A stretch of DNA of 64,000 nucleotides from Gammaproteobacteria bacterium (lineage in GTDB: Bacteria; Pseudomonadota; Gammaproteobacteria; Pseudomonadales; Pseudohongiellaceae): contig JAURLP010000024.1 of NCBI GenBank assembly GCA_030831165.1, positions 43,044 to 107,043 on the forward strand, in the 5' to 3' direction. A program made the position numbers and the translations under genes. Shown here piece by piece: positions 26,846 through 36,671 of this stretch. A model generated the notes under the pieces. It made no database searches and was not told the origin of the DNA. It worked only from the letters and a program-made list of their open reading frames with translations. Positions within the stretch are counted from its first letter, which is position 1. Each line of letters begins with the position of its first letter.

Positions 26846-27695
26846 TTATTTTCTGCCAAACAATTAGTTCGTGATTAATCCATTGCTTAGATAAACATTT
26901 TTGCAGAGCGTTGCCACCATAAAGCATTTGGGAATACGAATTTTTTAGGGATAGCTTACCCAGAACCTTGGTTAAAAGGCTGATCAAATAGTCGCGAGGC
27001 CTGTTTAACTCCAGATAAGGGGTGAGGTTTTGTCTTTCCATTAGTTTGAACCCGGCCATGGTTGCATATTTACTGATTTGCTGATGTGATAAAAGCGAGC
27101 TAACCAGCCAGCCTTCCTGGAAACGCTTTAACCAAGGTGCTGCTTTTTCATCTTCCAGAAGACTTTCGTCTGCTAAAAAATCATCACAAATGACCAGGTA
27201 ACCGCCAGGTTTTATTAATGATGAAGCCTGATGGAAAAAGGCGCCAGCACTTTGCGCATGAACAAAAGACTCAATGGAAAATAACAGGTCAGCTTTTTGC
27301 AGGTTTTTTGGCAGTTTGCAAAAGTCAGCCTGAATACAATGCAGCTTTTCAGAATATTCGTGTTTCTTTATCCGGTGGTTAGCAAGTTTGCATTGTTCTT
27401 CGCTGATGGTGATACCAAGACCTGTTACGGATATTTGGGATTCGATATAACAGAGGCTGGAGGCTACGCCACAGCCAAAATCGACAAGGTGCGGAATTGA
27501 ATGACTGTGGAGCTTGAGTAAGAGTTTACAAATTTGGTCGTCTACGTAATGCAGGGCAGCATGCCGATCGGACACACCATAAGCCCAGATTGCACGATGT
27601 ATGCTGCCTTCTGAGGAGTGACCCAGCTTGAGAAAAAGCTCAGTGTTCTGATTATAAAAACCCTGAATTTTTTCGCTTAAAGTATGATTAGACAT
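26838..27695 (-). CDS. Class I SAM-dependent methyltransferase
   Basis: A 285-residue soluble methyltransferase. Motif I VDFGCGVASS is at 71-80, GLGITISEEQ follows as the acidic-loop region, and FSIESFVHA and GGYLVICDDF form later core motifs. Overall pattern resembles small-molecule C- or O-methyltransferases of the UbiE/cyclopropane-synthase type. The substrate is unknown. It overlaps sixA by 8 bases and starts 59 bases after metG. Confidence 0.82.
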   Translation of the reverse strand: MSNHTLSEKIQGFYNQNTELFLKLGHSSEGSIHRAIWAYGVSDRHAALHYVDDQICKLLLKLHSHSIPHLVDFGCGVASSLCYIESQISVTGLGITISEEQCKLANHRIKKHEYSEKLHCIQADFCKLPKNLQKADLLFSIESFVHAQSAGAFFHQASSLIKPGGYLVICDDFLADESLLEDEKAAPWLKRFQEGWLVSSLLSHQQISKYATMAGFKLMERQNLTPYLELNRPRDYLISLLTKVLGKLSLKNSYSQMLYGGNALQKCLSKQWINHELIVWQKIND

Positions 27696-27754
27696 TAGCG
27701 AGTTATATTACTCGAAGATTGGCTAATATATAAACGTCAATGCTCAAGAATTAT

Positions 27755-29815
27755 TTAAGTAATTCTCAGGCCTGCCTGGGCTCCTGCATGAGGCTCCAGC
27801 AAATAAATATCTTTACCCTCACCAGCAGCCAGTATCATGCCTTCTGAAAGACCAAATTTCATTTTACGGGGTTTAAGGTTGGCTACGAGCACAGTATACA
27901 TCCCCTTTAGCTGTTCTGGCTCATAGGCAGATTTTATTCCTGAAAAAACGGTTCGGATTTGTTGCTCACCAGCGGCATTCAGGCCAAGATCCAGCGTTAT
28001 TTTGAGTAATTTGTCAGCACCTTCAACCTGTTCAGCCCGAATAATTTTAGCGATACGCAAATCTACCTTGGCAAAGTCCGGGAATTCAATTTCCTCAGAA
28101 ATAGGGTCATTTGCCAGAGGGCTGTCGACTTTAGTGGTCGTATTTTCAGCCGAGCTATTTTCAGTATTCAAGCTATCTTTACTGGCTTCTACCATGGCAT
28201 CAACCTTCGAGCTTTCAACTCGTGTCATCAGGGGTTTGAAAGGATTAATCTGGTGGTCTGACAACAATGATTCCACATCTTGCCATTGCAATGCGGCTAC
28301 ATTCAGGAATTCCTCAACTTGCTTGGCCAGGCCTGGCAGCACCGGCTTTAGATAAATTACCAATAAGCGGAAAAGGTTTAGACCTGTCGAACAGATATCC
28401 TGCACTTCAGTGGATTGTGGGTTTTCCTTGGCAATTACCCAGGGGGTCTTCTCAGCGATATACTGGTTGGCTTTATCCGCCAATGACATGATTAAACGAA
28501 TAGCCTTTGCAAATTCTCGTTTCTCATAAAGCTCGGCAATTTCCGAAGCCGCTTGCTGACATTCCCTTATTAATTCAGGCTCTGAGATTTCAGCAGAAAG
28601 TTTGCCGGCAAAACCTTTATTGATAAATCCTGCACAACGACTGGCAATGTTAACTACCTTACCAACGACATCTGAATTTACGCGTTGCACAAAATCTTCC
28701 AGATTAAGATCAAGATCGTCAGGATTGCTGCCGAGTTTGCCTGCGAAGTAATAACGCAGGTACTCGGGGTTTAGAAATTGTTTATAAGTTTCAGCCATGA
28801 TAAATGTTCCGCGTGACTTGGACATTTTCTGGCCGTTGACCGTAAGAAAGCCATTGACTGAAATGCCTGTAGGCGTTCTGAACCCAGAAGTCTTAAGCAT
28901 GGCAGGCCAAAATAAGGCATGAAAATTAATAATGTCTTTACCAATGAAATGCCATAGTTCATTTTTTGAATCAGCATCCCAGTAATCTTCAAAGCTAAGA
29001 TCAGTCCGGCTTTCGCAAAGCTTTTTAAAACTGGCCATATAGCCAATGGGCGCATCAAGCCAAACATAGAAATACTTGCCGGGCTCACCGGGAATTTCAA
29101 AACCAAAATAGGGAGCGTCTCGACTGATATCCCATTCTTGCAAGCCACCATCCAACCATTCAGCCAGTTTGTTGGCGACCTGATTTGGAAGTGTGCCACT
29201 GCGAGTCCATTGTTTTAAAAAATCGCTAAAATCAGGTAATGAAAAAAAGAAATGCGTGGACTCTTTTTCAATGGGTGTGGCTCCTGAAATGGTTGAGCGC
29301 GGGTTTATTAGATCCGTGGCATTGTAAGTAGAGCTGCATACTTCGCAATTATCGCCATACTGATCTTCAGCTTTGCATTTGGGGCATTGCCCCTTAATAA
29401 AACGGTCAGATAAAAATAGGCCTTTTTCCGGGTCATACAGTTGCGTAATGCTACGCTGATTGATATGACCATTCGCTTTACAGCGCTCGTAAATTAAAGA
29501 AGAGAATGTTTTATTCTCTTCTGAATGCGTGCTGTGATAGATATCGAAGTCCACAAGAAAATCAGTAAAGTCGCGCTGGTGTTCGAGATTAACAGCATCA
29601 ATAAAATCTTCAGGAGACACCCCGGCTTTTTCTGCACTCAACATAATACCGGTACCATGCGCATCATCAGCACAGACGTACGCGCAGTTATTGCCCTGCA
29701 TACGCTGAAAACGTACCCATATATCAGCCTGTATGTAACCCAGCAGATGACCCAGATGAATAGGGCCATTGGCATAAGGCAGGGCGTTAGTGACTAGTAT
29801 GTTTCGTTTGTTCAA
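27755..29815 (-). CDS. metG: Methionyl-tRNA synthetase
   Basis: Charges initiator and elongator tRNA-Met. The 686-residue, E. coli-type protein has PIHLGH (18-23), a zinc-binding CPKC...CEVC region near 145-160, QKMSKS near 335, and a C-terminal tRNA-binding dimerisation domain (about 585-686) containing [21 protein letters not shown] promoter-like sequence lies just upstream at 29859-29886. Confidence 0.98.
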   Translation of the reverse strand: MNKRNILVTNALPYANGPIHLGHLLGYIQADIWVRFQRMQGNNCAYVCADDAHGTGIMLSAEKAGVSPEDFIDAVNLEHQRDFTDFLVDFDIYHSTHSEENKTFSSLIYERCKANGHINQRSITQLYDPEKGLFLSDRFIKGQCPKCKAEDQYGDNCEVCSSTYNATDLINPRSTISGATPIEKESTHFFFSLPDFSDFLKQWTRSGTLPNQVANKLAEWLDGGLQEWDISRDAPYFGFEIPGEPGKYFYVWLDAPIGYMASFKKLCESRTDLSFEDYWDADSKNELWHFIGKDIINFHALFWPAMLKTSGFRTPTGISVNGFLTVNGQKMSKSRGTFIMAETYKQFLNPEYLRYYFAGKLGSNPDDLDLNLEDFVQRVNSDVVGKVVNIASRCAGFINKGFAGKLSAEISEPELIRECQQAASEIAELYEKREFAKAIRLIMSLADKANQYIAEKTPWVIAKENPQSTEVQDICSTGLNLFRLLVIYLKPVLPGLAKQVEEFLNVAALQWQDVESLLSDHQINPFKPLMTRVESSKVDAMVEASKDSLNTENSSAENTTTKVDSPLANDPISEEIEFPDFAKVDLRIAKIIRAEQVEGADKLLKITLDLGLNAAGEQQIRTVFSGIKSAYEPEQLKGMYTVLVANLKPRKMKFGLSEGMILAAGEGKDIYLLEPHAGAQAGLRIT

Positions 29816-29858
29816 TGTTTATTCTCAATATGCAGTTAGTTATTGTTTAGCTTACGCG

Positions 29859-29886
29859 ATTTTAGGCTTCGTAAAAGCTCAGTCAA
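29859..29886 (-). promoter_or_regulatory. Sigma-70 promoter of metG
   Basis: Read on minus, TTGACT (29886-29881) and TAAAAT (29864-29859) are 16 bases apart, 44 bases or more upstream of the metG start. Each hexamer differs from consensus at one position. Confidence 0.5.
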
Positions 29887-29907
29887 ATGTAATATTGTAC
29901 CCAGTGC

Positions 29908-31581
29908 CTAAAAAAGCCCTTCAATTTGCCCATTTACATTAACCGAAATATTTTCAGCAGAGGGCTTTTTCGGTAAGCCAGGCATGATCATGATATCCCC
30001 GCAGACTGCAACAATAAATTCAGCGCCTGCAGCAAGCCGCAATTCCCGGATGGGCACGACATGATTACTTGGTGCTCCCATCAGTAAAGGATCTGTAGAA
30101 AAACTGTACTGAGTTTTAGCCATGCAAATAGGAAAATCCGGATATTGTTGCTGGTAAGCTTCAAATTGTTTGCGCACTCTCATGTCGGCAACAATGTCAG
30201 AAGCGCCATAAATTTTCTGGGCAATACATTGCGTTTTCTTCCAAAGAGGCAGGTCATCATCGTACAGGTAATTGAAATGGCCAATATTGCTTTCGGCCAT
30301 GGCCACGACTTCTTGTGCCAGCGCTTTTGCTCCGGAAGCACCTTGGGACCAATGCTGGCACTCGAAAACACTCACCCCCAGATTTGCACAATGCTGGGTA
30401 ATTAATTCTATTTCAGCCTTTGAATCATCATCGAATAGGTTTATGGCAACACAGAGTGGCACTTCAAATTTTCGAATATTTTCTATATGGCGTTCCAGAT
30501 TGCACATCCCTTTCTCCAGAGCCTTCAAATTTTCAGTGTCGAGCTGGTCTTTAGGAACGCCGCCATGCATTTTAAGAGCACGGGCTGTTGCAACAATGAC
30601 CGCTGCATCGGGTTTCAATCCGGCTTTACGGCATTTGATATTGAAAAACTTTTCTGCACCAAGGTCGGCCCCGAAGCCTGCTTCTGTAACAACATAATCA
30701 GCCAGTTTTAAAGCTGATTTGGTTGCTATGACTGAATTGCAGCCATGCGCAATATTGGCAAAAGGGCCACCATGCACAAATGCCGGAGTGCCTTCCAGGG
30801 TTTGTACGAGGTTGGGGCGAAGGGCCTCTTTTAACAAGGCCGCCATAGCGCCATCGGCTTTAAGGTCCTTCGCAGTTATTGCTTGTAAATCACGAGTAGC
30901 CCCAATGACAATATTAGCCAGTCGTCTTTGCAAATCTTCCGGATCATTTGCCAGACAGAGTATCGCCATTACTTCTGAAGCAACCGTGATATCAAAACCC
31001 GATTGTCGGGTAAAACCATTCCCGGGACCACCCAGTCCCAAGGCAATGTCACGTAAGGCACGATCATTCATGTCAACGACTCGACGCCAGGTTATTCGGC
31101 GGCTGTCGATGCCTAATTCATTCGACCAATGAATATGATTATCGATCATGGTTGCCAATAAATTATTAGCAGCTGCAATCGCATGGAAATCACCGGTGAA
31201 ATGCAGGTTGATCTCTTCCATCGGAACTACCTGAGCGTATCCACCACCGGCGGCACCACCTTTCATCCCGAAACAGGGTCCAAGACTGGGTTCCCGCAAG
31301 CAGATGGCTGTTTTCTTGCCGATTTGGCTCAAGGCATCACCGAGTCCCACAGTGGTAGTGGTTTTACCTTCACCTGCAGGTGTGGGTGAAATTGCAGTAA
31401 CCAGAATCAGTTTGCCATCCTGATTATGTTGAACAGACTTGATAAAGTCATAGTCCAGTTTTGCTTTATATGGGCCATATTGATGCAGAGACTTTTCAGG
31501 AATATGCAATTTGGCACCGATATCAAGAATTGGCTGCATTGCAGCAGCTTGTGCAATTTTAATGTCAGATGCTTGGACCAT
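29908..31581 (-). CDS. fhs: Formate-tetrahydrofolate ligase
   Basis: ATP-dependent synthesis of 10-formyltetrahydrofolate from formate. The 557-residue protein has the P-loop TPAGEGKTT (67-75) and conserved blocks [20 protein letters not shown] and [20 protein letters not shown]. With FolD encoded 1.5 kb away it forms the C1-folate module that moves formate into purine, thymidylate and methionine synthesis or runs in reverse to oxidise C1 units. It ends shortly before the metG promoter. Confidence 0.97.
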   Translation of the reverse strand: MVQASDIKIAQAAAMQPILDIGAKLHIPEKSLHQYGPYKAKLDYDFIKSVQHNQDGKLILVTAISPTPAGEGKTTTTVGLGDALSQIGKKTAICLREPSLGPCFGMKGGAAGGGYAQVVPMEEINLHFTGDFHAIAAANNLLATMIDNHIHWSNELGIDSRRITWRRVVDMNDRALRDIALGLGGPGNGFTRQSGFDITVASEVMAILCLANDPEDLQRRLANIVIGATRDLQAITAKDLKADGAMAALLKEALRPNLVQTLEGTPAFVHGGPFANIAHGCNSVIATKSALKLADYVVTEAGFGADLGAEKFFNIKCRKAGLKPDAAVIVATARALKMHGGVPKDQLDTENLKALEKGMCNLERHIENIRKFEVPLCVAINLFDDDSKAEIELITQHCANLGVSVFECQHWSQGASGAKALAQEVVAMAESNIGHFNYLYDDDLPLWKKTQCIAQKIYGASDIVADMRVRKQFEAYQQQYPDFPICMAKTQYSFSTDPLLMGAPSNHVVPIRELRLAAGAEFIVAVCGDIMIMPGLPKKPSAENISVNVNGQIEGLF

Positions 31582-31735
31582 AGAAGGCTCTGTTATAATG
31601 ATTCAGGTAGCTTTGGGGCTGGTAAAGGCGGCGATTCTAGCAGTTTCAGGGCTTTAATTTAAGTCAAAAAATAAGCGCTCAGTTAATGTGCGTTTATTTT
31701 GTATAATCATTTTTCTGAATGAAAAGGCGTGAAGA

Positions 31736-32989
31736 ATGCTTAAGCTTAGAAAGGTTCCTAGTTTAATTTTATTTATTCTGCCGGCTCTTGCTGCTGCACA
31801 GCTGCCTTATGACCGCGATTATCCTGTAATGAATTATGCCGATGCAGAAACCCATGATGCGGTCAGCATGTTATTTGAAGATATTGCAGCAGGTAGAATT
31901 CAGCTTGAACATCGTGGTCAGCGAGGCTATCTCCAATCCCTCTTAACCCTTCTGAATATTGATGACACTTCTCAGCTCCTGGTGTTTTCCAAGACAGCCC
32001 GAAAAAGTCGATTTGTCACGCCAGAGACTCCCCGAGCCCTTTATTTTAATGATGAGGTCTACGTGGGTTATATCCCGGATACGAATACACTGGAAATAGC
32101 CTCTATGGATCCAGATCTGGGCCCGGTATTTTTTGACATTCCCCAGGATCTTGAAACCTCTATGGAATTAAATCGCCAGACCAGTCGCTGCCTTCGTTGT
32201 CACGACACGATGAGCAATACCGGCGGAGGGACACCACGATTTATGATGAGCTCGAGATTGGTCGATAGTAATGGTGAGATTGCGTCTCATGAAGTCAGTG
32301 TAATCATGCAAGACAGCACACCGCTAAAACAGCGTTGGGGTGGCTGGTACGTTACCGGGCTGCACGGCACACAGGAAACCATGGGGAACCTGATGTTTGA
32401 AGGCAGGGCTACTTCGGTGAGTGAAATTGATTTGCTGGCCAATGGTAATAAAGTTGATTTGACAGAATGGCTTGATACCAGCCCTTATTTAACGGAGCAC
32501 AGTGACATAGTTGCCTTGCTGGTGATTCAACATCAGTTAGAAGTCCAAAATACGATGACCAAAGCCGCCTGGGATTACCGCCAGTTAATGGCCGAGGAGG
32601 GAGCAGTGAGTGCTGAAAAAATAGCTGAATTAGGCTTGCCGGTTTTGGAAGCGCTGTTTATGAAAAATGAGGCGCCATTGGGGGATGAGATAAAGGGGCT
32701 TTCCGGGTTCACTGAATATTTTCAAGATTTGGGCCCCTTTGACAACAATATGCGGTCATTGCGAGATTTAGACTTGAAGCAGCGGGTTTTTAGGTACCCT
32801 TTAAGTTATTTAATCTATACAGATGCCTTTGCTGGCTTACCGGATGCGCTACATAGCTATCTTGTCGATAGCATTTATGGGGTACTAAGTGCTGAAGCAG
32901 ACAATCCTGATTTTCCACATCTGGACGCGTCAACTCGTACTGCCATTCTGGACATTGTAAAGGTCACTGCTCCTGGGTTTTTTCTGTGA
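31736..32989 (+). CDS. Secreted CXXCH heme protein of unknown function
   Basis: A 417-residue protein with a signal peptide (about 1-21, AAA-QLPYDRD). A single c-type heme motif CLRCH is at 152-156, following SMELNRQTSR and followed by NTGGGTPRFMMSS. The large size around one heme and the absence of a standard cytochrome c fold pattern suggest a specialised, probably periplasmic redox or heme-binding protein. I do not recognise a named family. It stands between divergent fhs and folD, 54 bases ahead of folD. Confidence 0.6.
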   Translation: MLKLRKVPSLILFILPALAAAQLPYDRDYPVMNYADAETHDAVSMLFEDIAAGRIQLEHRGQRGYLQSLLTLLNIDDTSQLLVFSKTARKSRFVTPETPRALYFNDEVYVGYIPDTNTLEIASMDPDLGPVFFDIPQDLETSMELNRQTSRCLRCHDTMSNTGGGTPRFMMSSRLVDSNGEIASHEVSVIMQDSTPLKQRWGGWYVTGLHGTQETMGNLMFEGRATSVSEIDLLANGNKVDLTEWLDTSPYLTEHSDIVALLVIQHQLEVQNTMTKAAWDYRQLMAEEGAVSAEKIAELGLPVLEALFMKNEAPLGDEIKGLSGFTEYFQDLGPFDNNMRSLRDLDLKQRVFRYPLSYLIYTDAFAGLPDALHSYLVDSIYGVLSAEADNPDFPHLDASTRTAILDIVKVTAPGFFL

Positions 32990-33043
32990 TCGTTCCTTCT
33001 GATCAGTTAGAATGCCTGCTTTTCGAATAGGGCCGAGAACAAG

Positions 33044-33937
33044 ATGCAGTTACTTGATGGCAAGGCAACGTCTGAACAGTTAAAAGCTGAAATTGCTGAG
33101 AAAGTAGCCGCTATAAAAGCGGCGAATGGGAAGGTACCTCATCTGGCGGCTGTGATTGTCGGCAATGATGGGGGCAGCCATACTTATGTTAATAATAAAG
33201 TTCTAACCTGTGAACAGCTGGGTTTCGATTCCACCTTGATTGCCCTGCCGGAAGACACCTCAGAAGCAGACTTACTGCAAAAAGTAGATGAACTAAATAA
33301 CAATGATGAAATAGATGGTTTTATTGTTCAGGTTCCTTTGCCTAAGCATATTGATGAAAACAAAATAACTGAGGCGATCAGTCCCGATAAGGATGTTGAT
33401 GGTTTTCATCCAGAAAACCTGGGTCGCATGATGCTGGGCCTGCCTACTTATATATCAGCCACCCCTAATGGTATTCTGGAATTGTTAAAACGTAACGGCA
33501 TCAAGACCTCAGGCAAGCATTGTGTGGTTGTAGGACGCAGCAACATCGTCGGCACTCCCATGTCAATTTTAATGTCGCGTAATGCTGAACCCGGAAATTG
33601 CACTGTCACTATGGTGCATAGCCGTACCCAAAATATGCAGGAAATCTGTGCCAGTGCTGACATATTAATAGTCGCGATCGGCAAACCTGAATTTATAAAA
33701 GCTGACATGGTAAAACCAGGCGCAGTCGTTATTGATGTTGGCACAACCAGAGTCCCTGACACTTCAAAACCAAAAGGTTTTGCTTTAAAAGGCGATGTTG
33801 ATTTTGAAGGGATCAAAGACAAATGCAGTTTTATTACGCCGGTTCCAGGCGGTGTTGGCCCAATGACCATAGCCTCATTAATGCAGAATACTTTACTGGC
33901 CCAAGAACGCAGAGCAGAGGCTGAGAATAATAATTGA
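33044..33937 (+). CDS. folD: Methylenetetrahydrofolate dehydrogenase/cyclohydrolase
   Basis: Bifunctional enzyme interconverting methylene-, methenyl- and 10-formyl-tetrahydrofolate using NADP. The catalytic YVNNK (Y48, K52), the [11 protein letters not shown] and [11 protein letters not shown] blocks, the [13 protein letters not shown] nucleotide-binding loop and [15 protein letters not shown] are all present. At 297 residues it is a normal FolD. With fhs it links formate to the C1 pool. Confidence 0.97.
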   Translation: MQLLDGKATSEQLKAEIAEKVAAIKAANGKVPHLAAVIVGNDGGSHTYVNNKVLTCEQLGFDSTLIALPEDTSEADLLQKVDELNNNDEIDGFIVQVPLPKHIDENKITEAISPDKDVDGFHPENLGRMMLGLPTYISATPNGILELLKRNGIKTSGKHCVVVGRSNIVGTPMSILMSRNAEPGNCTVTMVHSRTQNMQEICASADILIVAIGKPEFIKADMVKPGAVVIDVGTTRVPDTSKPKGFALKGDVDFEGIKDKCSFITPVPGGVGPMTIASLMQNTLLAQERRAEAENNN

Positions 33938-34092
33938 AATTCTGTTAAGAAAGACTGCTTATATTTTTCGTAACACGCCGTAAAGCCATTCTTGCTGGCA
34001 ATACTTACTAAAATATAAGCGAAGCTTCGGACTTAGATTACAGGTCTGCGGATCATGCTGAAAATAAAAAAACATCAAATTGAGCAAGTGAA

Positions 34093-35118
34093 ATGACAGA
34101 TACCCAAACAGCCTTAAAGCCCTTTATTGCAAAAGTAACCGAGCATAAATTCTTAAGTTTCGCAGAGGCCTGCGAAGCCTTTGAAATAATTATGAGTGGT
34201 GGCGCAACACCTGCTCAGATTGCCGGCTTCCTTGTGGCCTTGCGTATGCGCGGTGAAAATGTTGATGAAATCAGTGCGGCGGTAAGTGTTATACGCGCTA
34301 AAGCCCTTGCCATTAAAGCGCCTGCAGGAGCTATAGATATTGTCGGCACAGGTGGTGACGGTTCAGGCACTTTGAATATTTCAACAGCAACAGCCATCGT
34401 TGTGGCTGGCTATGGAGTGCCTGTCGCCAAACACGGCAACCGTGCCTTATCCTCTAAATCCGGCGCGGCCGATGTGTTGGGGCAACTCGGTATAAATCTT
34501 GATGCGCCTCTGGAAAAAATAGAACAGGCCATTGCAGAAGCCAACATCGGGTTTATGCTCGCCCCGCGTCATCATGGTTCCTTTAAATATGTAGGCCCTG
34601 TAAGGGTCGAGTTGGGAATACGCACCATGTTTAATATTTTGGGTCCCCTTTGTAACCCGGCGGGTGTGAAGCGTTATCTCTTAGGGGTATATAGTAAGGA
34701 ATGGGTAAAACCCATGGCTGAGGTGCTTGCGAAACTGGGGTGTGAAAAAGCCTGGGTAGTGCATGGTGCAGATGGCCTAGATGAATTAAGTACTACGGGT
34801 GAAAACTATGTTTGTGAAGTTAATGGTAAAACAATAAAAGAGCTGAGAGTCAGCCCGGAAGATGCAGGTTTGCCTTTAGCAACGCTGGAACAGCTTAAAG
34901 GTGGTGAAGCTGCCTACAATGCCAAGCGCTTACTGGCTTTGTTGCAAGGTCAGAAAGATGCCTATCGTGATATCGTGCTGTTTGGAGCAGCGGCAGCTTT
35001 GCTGGTGGCAGGCAAAGTCTCAAGCTTGCAAGTAGGCGTTCAAAAAGCCTCAGAAGCTATAGATAGTGGCAAGGCATCGCAGGCTCTGGAAAAACTAGTT
35101 AGGATCAGCCAAAGTTAA
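34093..35118 (+). CDS. trpD: Anthranilate phosphoribosyltransferase
   Basis: Second step of tryptophan synthesis, joining anthranilate and PRPP. The 341-residue protein has the PRPP motif GTGGDGSGTLNIS (85-97) and the KHGNRALSSKSGAADVL block (113-129). It is encoded alone, without trpC, trpE or trpG beside it, and is separated from folD and macA by about 150 bases on each side. Confidence 0.96.
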   Translation: MTDTQTALKPFIAKVTEHKFLSFAEACEAFEIIMSGGATPAQIAGFLVALRMRGENVDEISAAVSVIRAKALAIKAPAGAIDIVGTGGDGSGTLNISTATAIVVAGYGVPVAKHGNRALSSKSGAADVLGQLGINLDAPLEKIEQAIAEANIGFMLAPRHHGSFKYVGPVRVELGIRTMFNILGPLCNPAGVKRYLLGVYSKEWVKPMAEVLAKLGCEKAWVVHGADGLDELSTTGENYVCEVNGKTIKELRVSPEDAGLPLATLEQLKGGEAAYNAKRLLALLQGQKDAYRDIVLFGAAAALLVAGKVSSLQVGVQKASEAIDSGKASQALEKLVRISQS

Positions 35119-35268
35119 TCCAACTCCTTGTAAACCTTTTCATTTAATCTGCGTTATAGCTAAATCGAAAGAGCTAGCTTTCTCTTTATTTCCACTTTTA
35201 CAGATGTATTCTTAGCACTTAAGCAATACAATTCAGACTTTTTAAAATGCTGTTATTTAAGGAAAAAT

Positions 35269-36669
35269 ATGACTTCTGATAGCGCTAATAAAACAGAAGA
35301 TAGCTTCGTTCCTCTGCGCAGGAAAAAAAGCAAGAAAGGCCTCATTGGGCTTTTCATTATTGTTTTATTGGCCGCAGGCGGCAGTTATTACTGGCTAAAT
35401 GGCGATGAAGATGTTGTTGAAAATCAGCCTTTGCTCACACCAGTTCAGGTTGGAGATATTGAAAATACCATTGCAGCGACAGGGAGTCTTAAACCTTTCG
35501 AAACGGTTGAAGTAGGCGCTCAGGTCACAGGGCAATTATTAAAACTCTATGTTGAAGCGGGAGATAAAGTAGAGGAAGGACAGTTACTGGCTGAAATTTA
35601 TGCCAGCCTTCAAGAACAACGAGTTGCGTCCAGTCGAGCAAATCTGGAAGGTCAGGAAGCTCAACTTGAATCCAGACTTTCTGCACTTCAGTTAGCCCAA
35701 GCCAATGCTGATCGTCAACGTCGTTTAATGGCCGCTGATGCAACCAGTCAGCTGGATTTTGATAATGCCATGAACCAGCTGGCTGCTGCAGAAGCCAATT
35801 TGACGCAAGCCCAACGTCAGGTGGATCAAAGCCGTGCCAATCTGGACATTGAAGAACAAGAACTCGCATTCACGCGTATAGCTGCACCAATTTCAGGCAC
35901 TGTCGTGTCGGTCAGTATGAATGAGGGGCGAACCTTAAACGCGGTTCAGCAAGCGCCAACTATTTTAACCATAGCAGACCTTACACAAATGACGGTTGAG
36001 GCTGAAATTTCAGAAGCGGATATCAGCAGTCTTAGTAACGGTATGGAAGTCTATTTTACGACTCTCGGTGGCGGTAATCGCCGCTGGTCCAGTACGCTAA
36101 GACAAATATTACCTCAACCAACTATTACCAATAATGTTGTACTTTATACCGGTTTATTTGATATTGAAAATGAAGATGGGGCTTTATTGCCAGAGATGAC
36201 TGCACAGATTTATTTTGTCACCTCAGCCGCCAGGAATGTATTAACTGTCCCCATTGGCGCCCTGACATTTCTTGAAGGTGGGCCAGCCAGTGCGGGCTCG
36301 GGCTTTAATGCAGCAATGGCCAATGCCGGTGGACGCAGGGGTAGCTTTAATGGGCCTCCACCAGGCGCCATAGCAGATGGTGCAAACTTTCCGGCTGGCG
36401 CTTTGCCTGCACGAAATAGACAAGGTGGCGCTACTCCCAACGACAGAGGCGCAGCAACAAGTATGGCCAGTGTTCAGGTGCAATTGAATGACGGGACTCT
36501 CGAAACAAGGGAAATCATTGTTGGGTTGACCAGCCGGGTATCTGCCGAGGTGATGTCGGGTTTGCAAGTTGGCGAATTAGTCGTATCCGGAGTTATTCAA
36601 GGCAGTGTCAATGGCGTTGATCGTGACCAATTAAGAAGCGCATTAGGTATCCCAGGCGGAAGAAGATAA
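35269..36669 (+). CDS. macA: MacA-like periplasmic adaptor (HlyD family)
   Basis: Membrane-fusion protein bridging the MacB ABC transporter and the outer-membrane channel. The 466-residue protein has an N-terminal membrane anchor (about 26-44), lipoyl half-motifs (GSLKPFETVEVGAQVTGQL and AAPISGTVVS), a helical hairpin with Gln-rich heptads (about 120-195) and a beta-barrel. A Gly/Ala/Asn-rich insertion lies at about 335-395. The macB gene starts 2 bases after its stop, so this is a tight macA-macB-tolC operon. Confidence 0.9.
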   Translation: MTSDSANKTEDSFVPLRRKKSKKGLIGLFIIVLLAAGGSYYWLNGDEDVVENQPLLTPVQVGDIENTIAATGSLKPFETVEVGAQVTGQLLKLYVEAGDKVEEGQLLAEIYASLQEQRVASSRANLEGQEAQLESRLSALQLAQANADRQRRLMAADATSQLDFDNAMNQLAAAEANLTQAQRQVDQSRANLDIEEQELAFTRIAAPISGTVVSVSMNEGRTLNAVQQAPTILTIADLTQMTVEAEISEADISSLSNGMEVYFTTLGGGNRRWSSTLRQILPQPTITNNVVLYTGLFDIENEDGALLPEMTAQIYFVTSAARNVLTVPIGALTFLEGGPASAGSGFNAAMANAGGRRGSFNGPPPGAIADGANFPAGALPARNRQGGATPNDRGAATSMASVQVQLNDGTLETREIIVGLTSRVSAEVMSGLQVGELVVSGVIQGSVNGVDRDQLRSALGIPGGRR

Positions 36670-36671
36670 CC

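Noticed and set aside
34020..34029. CGAAGCTTCG palindrome between folD and trpD
   Set aside because: Ten bases, no T-run and no second copy; could be chance.
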